Shown here one piece after another: positions 7,957 through 14,925 of a stretch of 17,699 bases of DNA (positions are counted from its first letter, which is position 1; each line of letters begins with the position of its first letter). Source of the stretch: Clostridia bacterium (GTDB taxonomy: Bacteria; Bacillota; Clostridia; TANB77; CAG-508). Position numbers and translations under genes: made by a program. The notes beneath the pieces are model-generated. The model did not search any database, was not told the DNA's origin, and saw only the letters and a program-made list of their open reading frames with translations. The stretch spans positions 1-17,699 of the forward strand of contig JAAVZQ010000045.1 of the NCBI GenBank assembly GCA_022791735.1. The letters are read 5' to 3'.

Positions 7957-8003
7957 AAAAATAAAAACCACAAGGAATAAGTAATCTTGTGGTTTTTATT
8001 TTT
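7957..8003 (+). terminator. 18-bp perfect terminator hairpin
   Basis: The arms AAAAATAAAAACCACAAG (7957-7974) and CTTGTGGTTTTTATTTTT (7986-8003) are exact complements with an 11-base loop. A- and T-rich ends on both sides make it able to work on either strand. It insulates the next promoter. Confidence 0.85.
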
Positions 8004-8010
8004 AAATAGA

Positions 8011-8039
8011 TTGACAATTTACATAAAATGAAATATAAT
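8011..8039 (+). promoter_or_regulatory. Perfect-consensus sigma-A promoter
   Basis: TTGACA (8011-8016), a 17-base spacer and TATAAT (8034-8039) match the consensus exactly. It would start transcription near 8046, giving a leader of about 125 bases to the gene at 8173. Confidence 0.85.
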
Positions 8040-8093
8040 ATTTAAATAAGCTTACAGTTGAAATTTGTATAAAGCAAAGTTGCTAAAACAAAG

Positions 8094-8102
8094 AAAGGGA
8101 GG
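8094..8102 (+). promoter_or_regulatory. Strong Shine-Dalgarno with no gene behind it
   Basis: AAAGGGAGG lies in the leader. At normal spacing the only candidate start is ATC (8108), opening a six-codon frame. A ten-codon ATG frame (8122-8154, MLIHKYDIIV) begins 19 bases away and stops 18 bases before the real start at 8173. It may be a leader peptide or the remnant of a lost start. Confidence 0.35.
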
Positions 8103-8172
8103 TAAAAATCAGAAGTCTAAAATGCTAATTCATAAGTACGACATAATAGTATGAAGCATGAAAGGAGAAATT

Positions 8173-9003
8173 ATGGATAAATCGATGCAAAAAGAAAATT
8201 GGATATGTATTATGGAGTTCATTGATAATGCTCAACAATATGGCGTAAAACAGCAGATTGATACAGAACTAGATTATAAACCAGACTATAGGAGTTTCGA
8301 GATACCCGGTATGCCCAAAACTAGAGCCTCAAAAAGACTATATACAAGTGGATGGGAACGAACACAATATCTTGAAACAGATATGGAACTTAGGTGGTTT
8401 CCATTTAGATTAGAAGGTCAAGTGTATCTAATACCTAATATGACAATGAGAATTCCAATTAGGCTACGTGGATTAGAGGGGCTACGTAATGGTGCACGTA
8501 TTTTGAAAGAGATAGCTCATTTATATGATTGTATTTCACTTGGTGCAACAGGATTAATTGGGACAGAAGAATGTCATGAAATACTTAGAGCATTGCCATA
8601 TGAGTTAATTCCTGTAGATGGTTATCAGATTCTAATGAGAGTCATACCTGAAATAAGATATGTAGAAATAGCGTATTGTATACAGGACAGTGACGGCACA
8701 CGTACAAAAGAATTTCATGAGGGGAAGTTATATATAAAAAACTATACAGGATTCGGACCAGATATCGAAGAATTTACTAACACCTATCGCATATTTCCAT
8801 TGGTAATGCTTCCAGATAATATTTTCGTGGATGTATCTAAAGTTGGGAAGGGACCTTTGCCTATTAAACGTGGAGTAAATACAGGGGTTTCATCGGAAGA
8901 TAAGGAAAAGCTTAAAGCTATTGCAAGTGGTAAGACTGAGTTTGATGGAGCAATTCTAGCTGAGATGCTACTCAAAGTGATTGAAGCGATTGAAGGACAC
9001 TGA
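8173..9003 (+). CDS. Unrecognised 276-residue cytoplasmic protein
   Basis: I do not recognise this family. The ATG at 8173 is chosen over one at 8158 because AAAGGAGA (8161-8168) is correctly placed for it. There is no signal peptide or membrane segment. The N-terminus is polar. The centre contains RWFPFRLEGQVYLIPNMTMRIPIRLRGLEGLRNG, a strand-rich section. A conserved-looking ISLGATGLIGTEECHEILRALPYELIP follows, then an acidic region and a C-terminal helix (EFDGAILAEMLLKVIEAI). It has its own perfect promoter and a shared terminator, so it is not simply co-transcribed with the 6652-7833 gene, although both are unknown and adjacent. It contains no in-frame CGG. It may be part of the same accessory island; no function is proposed. 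Confidence 0.72.
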   Translation: MDKSMQKENWICIMEFIDNAQQYGVKQQIDTELDYKPDYRSFEIPGMPKTRASKRLYTSGWERTQYLETDMELRWFPFRLEGQVYLIPNMTMRIPIRLRGLEGLRNGARILKEIAHLYDCISLGATGLIGTEECHEILRALPYELIPVDGYQILMRVIPEIRYVEIAYCIQDSDGTRTKEFHEGKLYIKNYTGFGPDIEEFTNTYRIFPLVMLPDNIFVDVSKVGKGPLPIKRGVNTGVSSEDKEKLKAIASGKTEFDGAILAEMLLKVIEAIEGH

Positions 9004-9042
9004 TTAACCTAATATAAGAGATGTTCATTAACATAGCTTATG

Positions 9043-9077
9043 AAAAAGAGGGTTCCTATTTAGGACACCCTCTTTTT
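9043..9077 (+). terminator. Bidirectional terminator between convergent genes
   Basis: AAAAAGAGGGT pairs with ACCCTCTTTTT, with a further CC/GG pair around a TATTTA loop. The A-run and T-run let it serve both the unknown plus-strand gene and the rubrerythrin gene on the minus strand. Confidence 0.8.
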
Positions 9078-9128
9078 GCATATAAAATTTGTATGAAAAA
9101 ACAACGACGCAATATACTAATTTTTTGA

Positions 9129-9683
9129 CTACTCACCAAAATATCTTTTAAGTAATCCTTCAAATCCTTTTCCATGTCTTGCTTCATCTTTGCACATTTC
9201 ATGAACTGTGTCATGTACTGCATCATAACCAAGTTCTTTTGCTCTAGTTGCAAGTTCTTTTTTACCCATACAAGCTCCACATTCAGCTTCTGCTCTTAAC
9301 ATAAGATTTTTCTTTGTGTCAGGATATACAACTTCTCCAAGTAATTCTGCAAATTTAGCAGCGTGTTCAGCTTCTTCCCATGCATATCTCTTAAATGCTT
9401 CTGCTATTTCTGGATAACCATCTCTATCAGCTTGACGGCTCATTGCTATGTACATACCAACTTCTGTACATTCTCCCATAAAGTTATCTTTTAATCCTTT
9501 TACAACATATTCATCTAATCCTTGAGCAACACCAATTCTATGTTCGTCTGCATATTCATTCGCACCTGATTTTTCTATTTTTTCTTCAAATTTATCTTTT
9601 GATGCACCACATTGAGGGCATTTTTCTGGAGCTTCTTCTCCAAAGTGGACATATCCACAAACTTTACATACATATGCTTTCAT
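9129..9683 (-). CDS. Reverse rubrerythrin (N-terminal rubredoxin, C-terminal diiron domain)
   Basis: A 184-residue peroxide-reducing protein of anaerobes. The rubredoxin iron centre CKVCGY (C6, C9) and CPQCGA (C22, C25) precedes a ferritin-like diiron domain. That domain has E71, EEAEH (E104-H107), the glutamates of LRAEAECG (132-134) and DEARH (E167-H170). The domain order is the reverse of classical rubrerythrin, as in the clostridial H2O2/O2-reducing revRbr proteins. It takes electrons from NADH via rubredoxin reductase or similar partners. AGGAGG lies correctly before the start on the minus strand. It is a single-gene unit with its own promoter and terminator. Oxidative-stress induction is expected from the family; I see no secure PerR box. 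Confidence 0.93.
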   Translation of the reverse strand: MKAYVCKVCGYVHFGEEAPEKCPQCGASKDKFEEKIEKSGANEYADEHRIGVAQGLDEYVVKGLKDNFMGECTEVGMYIAMSRQADRDGYPEIAEAFKRYAWEEAEHAAKFAELLGEVVYPDTKKNLMLRAEAECGACMGKKELATRAKELGYDAVHDTVHEMCKDEARHGKGFEGLLKRYFGE

Positions 9684-9718
9684 AATTTTTCCTCCTAGAT
9701 TTTAAATATATTGTATAT

Positions 9719-9746
9719 ATTATATAAGATTTAAACCTTTTGTCAA
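9719..9746 (-). promoter_or_regulatory. Consensus sigma-A promoter for rubrerythrin
   Basis: On the minus strand TTGACA (9746-9741), a 16-base spacer and TATAAT (9724-9719). Both boxes match the consensus and the promoter points into the rubrerythrin gene. Confidence 0.75.
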
Positions 9747-9804
9747 TATTTTTCGAAAAATAATACACACTAATTAAAAAATAATATGATAAAATTAAAA
9801 TGCT

Positions 9805-9830
9805 TGTAACGAAATTAAAATTTAAACGTC
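9805..9830 (+). promoter_or_regulatory. ECF sigma-type promoter (autoregulatory) before the sigma gene
   Basis: TGTAAC (9805-9810), exactly 16 bases, then CGTC (9827-9830). This matches the -35/-10 pattern of Bacillus-type ECF sigma promoters (TGAAAC/TGTAAC with CGTC/CGTA). It lies 24 bases before an ECF sigma gene, the usual arrangement for self-activation. Confidence 0.7.
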
Positions 9831-9854
9831 TTATGGTAAAGGAGGATAAAAGTT

Positions 9855-10334
9855 ATGCAGAATATTGAAGAAATATATAAAGAATATTTTGAAACAGTAA
9901 ATAAATATCTATTCTGTTTAACTCGAAATAATGATATTTCCGAAGAACTTACACAGGAAACTTTTTATAAGGCGGTAAAAAAGATTAATACATACAAAGG
10001 TGATTGTAAAATGTCTGTATGGTTGTGTCAAATTGCTAAAAATCTGCTTTTTGATTATTATAGGAAAAATAAAAGAATTTTAGATATCGAAGAAAAAGAA
10101 CTTTTTGATATACAAGCTCTTGAAAATGTAGAAGAGCAGTTGATATTAAAAGATGAAAAACTTTCGTTATATAGAAAAATGCAAAAGTTAGATGAAAAAA
10201 CAAGAGAAGTAATGTATTTAAGGATTACAGGAGAACTAAGTTTTAAGGAAATAGGTACTATTTTAAATAAAACAGAAAATTGGGCAAGAGTAACATTTTA
10301 TCGAGGAAAACAAAAATTAAAGGAGGTTGATTGA
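9855..10334 (+). CDS. ECF sigma-70 family RNA polymerase sigma factor
   Basis: A 159-residue extracytoplasmic-function sigma factor with only regions 2 and 4. Region 2 is at about 7-75 (YKEYFETVNKYLFCLTR, SEELTQETFYKAV, WLCQIAKNLLFDYYRK), covering -10 recognition. Region 4 is at about 112-157 (LDEKTREVMYLRI, GELSFKEIGTILNKTENWARVTFYRGKQKL), the helix-turn-helix for the -35 box. AAAGGAGG at 9838-9845 sets the start. The anti-sigma gene begins one base after its stop, so the pair is translationally linked. It is expected to be held inactive at the membrane until an envelope signal releases it. Confidence 0.93.
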   Translation: MQNIEEIYKEYFETVNKYLFCLTRNNDISEELTQETFYKAVKKINTYKGDCKMSVWLCQIAKNLLFDYYRKNKRILDIEEKELFDIQALENVEEQLILKDEKLSLYRKMQKLDEKTREVMYLRITGELSFKEIGTILNKTENWARVTFYRGKQKLKEVD

Positions 10335-10335
10335 T

Positions 10336-11157
10336 ATGAAAGAAAAAAGAGATTGTAAAATTGTTCAAGATTTATTACCAAATTATATTGAAAAACTAAC
10401 AAATGAAGAAACAAATAAGTATATCACAGAACATTTGAACGAATGCAAAGATTGTAAAAAAGTTTTAAAAGAAATGCAAAATGATATAAGATTAGATGAA
10501 GCAGAAAGAGATAAAAAAGAAGTAAATTATATTAAAAAGTTTAATATAAAGTTTAAATTGATAAGAAATATTCTAATTATTATTGTAGTATTATTTATAA
10601 TCTTTGTTGGTAGAAAAACGTTTATACTTACAAATATGGCTAATAAAGCTAGTAAAATAGAACAAGATAATTATTATTTAAAAGTGACATCGTACTCATC
10701 AGAAGTGGCAAATAGTTCAGAATATTATATTAAAGATGAGAAATACATTGGTAAGATGGTTAGGCATGATTTAAGTGAAAATACATTTTTTAAAATTACA
10801 ACATATCATACAGATGAAGAAAGCCTACAATTAACAGAGTTTGGAGATAGAAAAGTCATATTATCTAATAAACTAGATGCGATGATAAGTCCTATATCTT
10901 TTACTTCAAAAAATTTCTTTATAAACTTCTGTATTGCATTGTCTACAAGTATTGATAAAGTTAATCTTGCTGGAAGAGAGTGTTATATTATCAAAGATGG
11001 AAATACACAAAAATTTATTGACATAGATACAGGGCTTGCAATAAAAATGATTGATATTGAAAATAATATGACAGTAGATTATCATTATGAATATGGAGTA
11101 GTAAAAGATAGTGACATTGTAAGGCCAGACACAAGTGGTTATGAATTAGAAATTTAA
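10336..11157 (+). CDS. Membrane anti-sigma factor with zinc-finger (zf-HC2) N-terminus
   Basis: A 273-residue single-pass protein. The N-terminal zinc-binding anti-sigma domain has C7, H33, C37 and C40 (HLNECKDC). One transmembrane helix is at about 76-92, and a 180-residue extracytoplasmic domain follows. The start ATG 10336 is preferred over TTG 10327 because AAAGGAGG (10319-10326) is nine bases upstream and lies inside the end of the sigma gene. It is predicted to sequester the preceding ECF sigma factor and release it on an envelope signal. The outer domain (VTSYSSEVANSSEYYIKDEKYIG onward) resembles the beta-rich sensor domains of such proteins, but I recognise no specific family. Confidence 0.87.
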   Translation: MKEKRDCKIVQDLLPNYIEKLTNEETNKYITEHLNECKDCKKVLKEMQNDIRLDEAERDKKEVNYIKKFNIKFKLIRNILIIIVVLFIIFVGRKTFILTNMANKASKIEQDNYYLKVTSYSSEVANSSEYYIKDEKYIGKMVRHDLSENTFFKITTYHTDEESLQLTEFGDRKVILSNKLDAMISPISFTSKNFFINFCIALSTSIDKVNLAGRECYIIKDGNTQKFIDIDTGLAIKMIDIENNMTVDYHYEYGVVKDSDIVRPDTSGYELEI

Positions 11158-11168
11158 TATTAGAAATA

Positions 11169-11210
11169 AAGAAAACCTAAGTCAAAAAAGATTTAGGTTT
11201 TCTTAATTTT
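11169..11210 (+). terminator. Terminator after the sigma/anti-sigma operon
   Basis: AAGAAAACCTAA (11169-11180) pairs with TTAGGTTTTCTT (11193-11204) across a 12-base loop, followed by AATTTTT. Confidence 0.8.
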
Positions 11211-11234
11211 TACAATTTAGATACAATTGTGATG

Positions 11235-11240
11235 TATAAT
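11235..11240 (+). promoter_or_regulatory. Candidate -10 box for the two-component operon
   Basis: A perfect TATAAT lies 16 bases before the response-regulator ATG, but no good -35 is found 16-18 bases upstream. If used, the transcript would be nearly leaderless or activator-dependent. Confidence 0.35.
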
Positions 11241-11255
11241 AAAATTGGTGGTAAT

Positions 11256-11912
11256 ATGAAGAAAATTTTGATTGTAGAAGATGAAGCATCTATTAGTGAT
11301 TTAATTAAGATTGAATTAGAGTATAAGGGTTATAAATGCGATGTGGCAAGTGACGGAGAACTTGCATGTGAGTACATAGATAATAAAGACTATGATTTGG
11401 CTTTGCTAGATGTAATGGTGCCAAAAATAGACGGATATGAACTTTTAGAGTACATAAAAATCACAAAAGAGTTGCCAGTTATTTTTATTACAGCTAAAAG
11501 TCAAACTAAGGATAAAATCAAAGGGTTAAGAGAAGGTGCAGATGATTATATCACAAAACCTTTTGAAATGGAGGAGTTAGTGGCAAGAATAGAGGTAGTC
11601 CTAAGAAGATATAACAAGGCAAGCAATATTATAAATATCGATAATGTAGAGATAGATGTTCTAGCAAGAGCAGTTAAGCTAAATAGTGAAAAAGTGGACC
11701 TTACACCTAAAGAATTTGATTTACTTATGCTTTTAGCACAAAATATTGGTTCTGCATTATATAGGGAGACAATATTTGAAAAAGTTTGGGGAGAAGAATT
11801 AGAATTTGAAACAAGGACTTTGGACCTTCATATACAAAGACTAAGGAAAAAGCTTAACTGGAAGGACAAGATAAAAACTGTTTATAGAATTGGATATATG
11901 TTAGAAAAATAA
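11256..11912 (+). CDS. OmpR-family response regulator
   Basis: A 218-residue DNA-binding regulator. The receiver domain has the acidic pair VEDE (7-10), phospho-acceptor D52 (LLDVMVP), T79/A80 in FITAK and K101 (ITKPFE). The winged-helix output domain (about 126-217) has LTPKEFDLLMLLAQN, the recognition region RTLDLHIQRLRKKL, and the wing YRIGYML. The ATG at 11256 begins the canonical MKKILIVEDE; a GTG at 11229 would add an unusual N-terminal tail. The ribosome site GGTGG is weak and close. It is phosphorylated by the kinase encoded 10 bases downstream. Confidence 0.92.
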   Translation: MKKILIVEDEASISDLIKIELEYKGYKCDVASDGELACEYIDNKDYDLALLDVMVPKIDGYELLEYIKITKELPVIFITAKSQTKDKIKGLREGADDYITKPFEMEELVARIEVVLRRYNKASNIINIDNVEIDVLARAVKLNSEKVDLTPKEFDLLMLLAQNIGSALYRETIFEKVWGEELEFETRTLDLHIQRLRKKLNWKDKIKTVYRIGYMLEK

Positions 11913-11922
11913 GGAGAGATAT

Positions 11923-13340
11923 ATGAAAATTACACTAAAACTGGTGCTTAGTATTATTGCAATTATGGCATGCATTTTGTCTGTAAGCAGATATTTTATT
12001 GTAAGACAAAGTTTTGAGCATTCACTTGAAAAAAGTGGGGCCCAGAATTATAAACAACATATTTTGCAAAGATACTATATAGAAAGCAATATTATAAGCA
12101 ATATTGAAATAGGAGAAGAAATAACAAATGAGATGATTGTAGAATACGTGAAAGCACTTTATAGATATATGGGAGAAAATTCAGAGAGAATTACTTTATA
12201 TAATAAACAAGAAATAATTTTTTCTAATTTTGATGAAGTAGAAAAGCTAGATTTTGATTTTATATATAATAACCAAGATGGAGATTATTATATAAGAGAA
12301 GCAAACAGTAGGCACTATATGCTATTTTCTTCAAATATAACAATAAATAATAGTGTTATATACATAGTTAATATTTATGACATTTCAGATATTTATGCTG
12401 AAAGAGATAGGCAAATGAAAGAAGTTATATTTTCAGATATTATTATTTTAGGAATTGCTTCTGTTTTTATAATAATTTTTTCTGCGGTTATGACAAAGCC
12501 AATTAAAATATTAAATAATAAAGCAAAAAAAATTGCAAATGGCGACTTTTCAAGTAGAGTGGATATAAAGAGTAGTGATGAGATAGGAGAACTTGCAAAT
12601 AGCTTTAATACTATGTCAGAGGAGATAGAAAAAACGATAAAATCGCTAGAATTTTCTATAAAACAAAAAAATGATTTTATAAATGGATTTACTCATGAAT
12701 TAAAAACACCTATGACTGCTATAATGGGATATTCGGATATGCTAAGGCTAAAAAAGTGTGATGAAGCACTTAATCAAAAGGCCATTAATTATATATATAA
12801 TGAAACCAAAAGACTAGAAAAGCTTTCACATAAGCTTATGGAACTTATGGCATTGTCAGAGGAAAGCCTAGAACTTGAAGAAATTGATATAAGGGATTTT
12901 GTGACTAAGGTTTCTAATAGGATAGTTAATCTAGAAGGCATAAAGCTTGTATTAGAAGTAGAGGATGCAAGTATCAAAGGAGAGAAGGAGTTACTTGAAG
13001 TTGTAATACGAAATCTTGTGGAAAATGCTAAAAAGGCAGAACCAAAGGATAACAAAATATCGATTAAACGGTGAGATAATGAGCAATCGGCAGATATAGG
13101 TTAGCAGTTGTAGATAGAGGAAGAGGAATTCCAAAAAAGCATATAGATAGAGTTACAGAGGATTTTTATATGATAGATAAATCTAGGAGTAGGCAAAATG
13201 GTGGTAGTGGAATTGGTCTTTCTTTGTGTAAGAAAATTATAGAATTTCATAGGGCCAATTTGATTATAGAGAGTGAAGAAAATTTTGGCACAAAAGTGTA
13301 TTTTGATTTATTACTTGAGAGGAGGAATGACAATATATGA
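11923..13340 (+). CDS. Membrane sensor histidine kinase (HisKA/HATPase) containing two in-frame CGG +1 shift sites
   Basis: A 471-residue kinase is recovered if the C of CGG codons at 13069 and 13088 is skipped. Order: TM near 5-25, an extracytoplasmic sensor of about 140 residues, TM 168-189, HAMP 190-243, H-box FTHELKTP with H258, N-box NLVENAKKA (about 364-372), G1 VDRGRGIP, F-box EDFYMIDKSR and G2 GGSGIGLSL. In the annotated zero frame the protein ends at residue 383, right after the N-box, and so lacks most of the ATP lid. Both shifts fall in the stretch between the N-box and G1, and together they restore everything to TGA 13340. The start has AAGGAGAG at 11911-11918. The stop overlaps the next ATG (ATGA), so the next gene is translationally coupled. 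Confidence 0.9.
13069..13072 (+). other. CGG shift site 3 (CGGT read as Gly) in the histidine kinase
   Basis: The zero frame reads AAA CGG TGA, stopping at once. Skipping the C gives AAA GGT GAG ATA ATG, continuing ISIK into GEIMSN. Confidence 0.8.
13088..13091 (+). other. CGG shift site 4 (CGGC read as Gly) in the histidine kinase
   Basis: Only 19 bases after site 3. Unshifted, it reads CGG CAG ATA TAG. Skipping the C gives GGC AGA TAT AGG TTA and leads straight into the G1 box VDRGRGIP. Confidence 0.82.
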
Positions 13341-14081
13341 AAAAGGTATTTATATGCCTAATAGTTATACTTGTCGTATTTTTATCGTTTTTCCTGCCAA
13401 AGGTTTTGTTTAAACTAGAAGATTTAAAAAGAGATAGTGTTAGTCATAAGACAGATATGTTAAGCGGAAAAATTGACGTACAGGCTGAAAATATTTATTT
13501 AGTTAAAGCAATTCATGATATCCAAGACCGGAGAATTAAACCTAAAACTAAGCAATTATTCGTCTAGCATTAAACTTGTAGATATGACTACTAAAGAGAA
13601 GCTTGAGATTAATGATAACAACATCAAAACTGTTATTGCAGAAATGCAAAAGATGAAGGATATGCATATTTTGCAAGATGCAGTAACAGATTACGCTGAA
13701 AGTGAGATAGAATATTCAGTCTATGGCAGGGAATATAATAAATTAAAAAAAGAATATATAATAAATAATGTTAGGCTTACAACAGATGGAGTAAAAGCAT
13801 TACGTATAGAAATAGAGGAGAAAACAGGAAAGGTAGTGTATTATATTAGTAATTCTAAATATAAAATTGTAGATGATATTGATACAGAAGAGATTTTGCG
13901 AAATTATATTAAATATTTAGATTTATATATAATAGATGATTGGAAATTTGAGAATAATATACTAGTATCAGAAAAAGCAAGATTAATAGCGTGTTTGACA
14001 TATGATGATGGTGTAGGTATATTAGGTATATATTCTAAGGATAGTGAATATATAAAAAATAAGTATAATTTAAGAAACTAG
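13337..14081 (+). CDS. Membrane-anchored extracytoplasmic protein of the two-component operon, containing one CGG +1 shift site
   Basis: A 247-residue protein of unknown family, read through one shift at CGG 13529. An N-terminal hydrophobic anchor (about 4-22) precedes a large hydrophilic extracytoplasmic domain with alternating strands and charged helices (SSSIKLVDMTTKEKLEIND, YSVYGREYNKLKKEYIINN, KTGKVVYYISNSKYKIVDD). The start overlaps the kinase stop (ATGA), so it is probably made in step with the kinase. It may act as an accessory sensor or modulator, as anchored partners do in other clostridial two-component operons. Without the shift the protein ends at residue 76. No enzymatic motif is visible. 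Confidence 0.78.
13529..13532 (+). other. CGG shift site 5 (CGGA read as Gly)
   Basis: The zero frame reads GAC CGG AGA and stops 12 codons later. Skipping the C gives GAC GGA GAA TTA and a 183-residue continuation with no further interruption. Confidence 0.75.
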
Positions 14082-14130
14082 ATACATGTTAGATACAACC
14101 TGCAAACAGAATTGATACAATCATATGTTA

Positions 14131-14156
14131 TCCTAAAACTGTAATTTGTTTTAGGA
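14131..14156 (+). promoter_or_regulatory. Hairpin that covers part of a ribosome binding site
   Basis: TCCTAAAAC (14131-14139) pairs with GTTTTAGGA (14148-14156). The 3' arm includes the first bases of the AGGAGGG (14153-14159) for the next gene. If formed in RNA it would reduce ribosome access. Confidence 0.4.
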
Positions 14157-14165
14157 GGGAAATGT

Positions 14166-14875
14166 ATGGAATTTATTGCAAATACAGGGAAAAAAGTAGA
14201 AATAGAAGTTAATGGGAAAATATATTTAAGACATGCTATTAAGACAAGATTTATAAAGCCACGGAGAGAGTTATATAGATGTTTTTAAGGAGTATGTAAG
14301 CCCAATTTATGAAAAAGGAGATATAATATCTAGTTCTGAAAAGATTATTTCTTTATGCCAAAATAGAATAGTAAGAAGAGAAGATATAAAGATTGGCTTT
14401 TGGGCAAAGTTTCTTTCTAAGTTTGCAAGCCATCCTAAATATGAAGGGATAGGTGTAGGGGAGAGCATAAAAATGCAATATGCTATTAATAAGGCTCGGT
14501 TTACTTAAAGTGCTTTTTGCTTCTTTTTGTAGTGCTGTGACTAAGCTTTTAGGTATAAAAGGTGTGTTTTATAAAATTGTAGGACAAGAGGTAAGTGGAT
14601 TAGACGGATTTTATGGAGATGTATGGGAAGAATATTCGAAGTTTGGTATTGAGCTTCCAGCAAATCCTAGCAAGGTATGTGACGAGATAAAGGATAAGCT
14701 TGGTATTAGTATGATGATTGTTGATGCAAACGATTTTGGACAAGAGATTTTAGGAAAATCTTATGATATTAAGTTAGATGATGATACTTTAAAGGGGATT
14801 ATTAGGGATAATCCAGCAGGACAGGAGCAAGAGCTTACACCTTTGGTGCTGATAAGACAGTTCAAACAGCCATAA
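14166..14875 (+). CDS. Coenzyme F420-0:L-glutamate ligase (CofE)-like protein, containing two CGG +1 shift sites
   Basis: A 235-residue protein is recovered by skipping the C of CGG at 14262 and 14497. The result follows the CofE/FbiB-N family closely: HAIKTRFIKPGESYIDVF, the GDIISSSEKIISLCQNR motif, GIGVGESIKMQYAINKAG, KGVFYKIVGQEVSGLDGFYGD, the metal/substrate motif MIVDANDFGQEILGKS, and the C-terminal DNPAGQEQELTPLVLIR. Family length is about 240. The true enzyme adds glutamates to F420-0. Many Clostridia carry homologues without F420 biosynthesis, so the substrate here is uncertain and no other F420 gene is present. AGGAGGG (14153-14159) sets the start. Read naively it is three fragments. 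Confidence 0.82.
14262..14265 (+). other. CGG shift site 6 (CGGA read as Gly) in the CofE-like gene
   Basis: The zero frame reads CCA CGG AGA and stops eight codons on. Skipping the C gives CCA GGA GAG AGT, restoring the family's conserved Pro-Gly after the TRFIK strand. Confidence 0.82.
14497..14500 (+). other. CGG shift site 7 (CGGT read as Gly) in the CofE-like gene
   Basis: Unshifted it reads GCT CGG TTT ACT TAA. Skipping the C gives GCT GGT TTA CTT AAA, the conserved glycine after the MQYAINKA helix. Confidence 0.82.
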
Positions 14876-14925
14876 AGCATCCTACTATAAGTAATTTAGA
14901 GATTAAGTTTCGTTTGTCCTGTCAC

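Noticed and set aside
9056..9280. Minus-strand frame overlapping the rubrerythrin 3' end
   Set aside because: It is a second-frame shadow of the rubrerythrin gene that runs through its terminator.
9719..9746. PerR box at the rubrerythrin promoter
   Set aside because: The AT-rich sequence around the -10 only loosely resembles the TTATAAT-N-ATTATAA pattern, which is expected by chance in this composition.
13072..13074. UGA reassigned to an amino acid (read-through) as the explanation for the broken kinase
   Set aside because: Read-through would not restore the frame; the downstream kinase motifs lie in other frames, and other genes end normally at TGA.
3875..14875. Reading the four CGG-interrupted genes as ordinary pseudogenes
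   Set aside because: All seven lesions are the same kind (a C before an in-frame Gly codon), there is no other decay, and neighbouring genes contain no in-frame CGG. Independent random indels would not share this.
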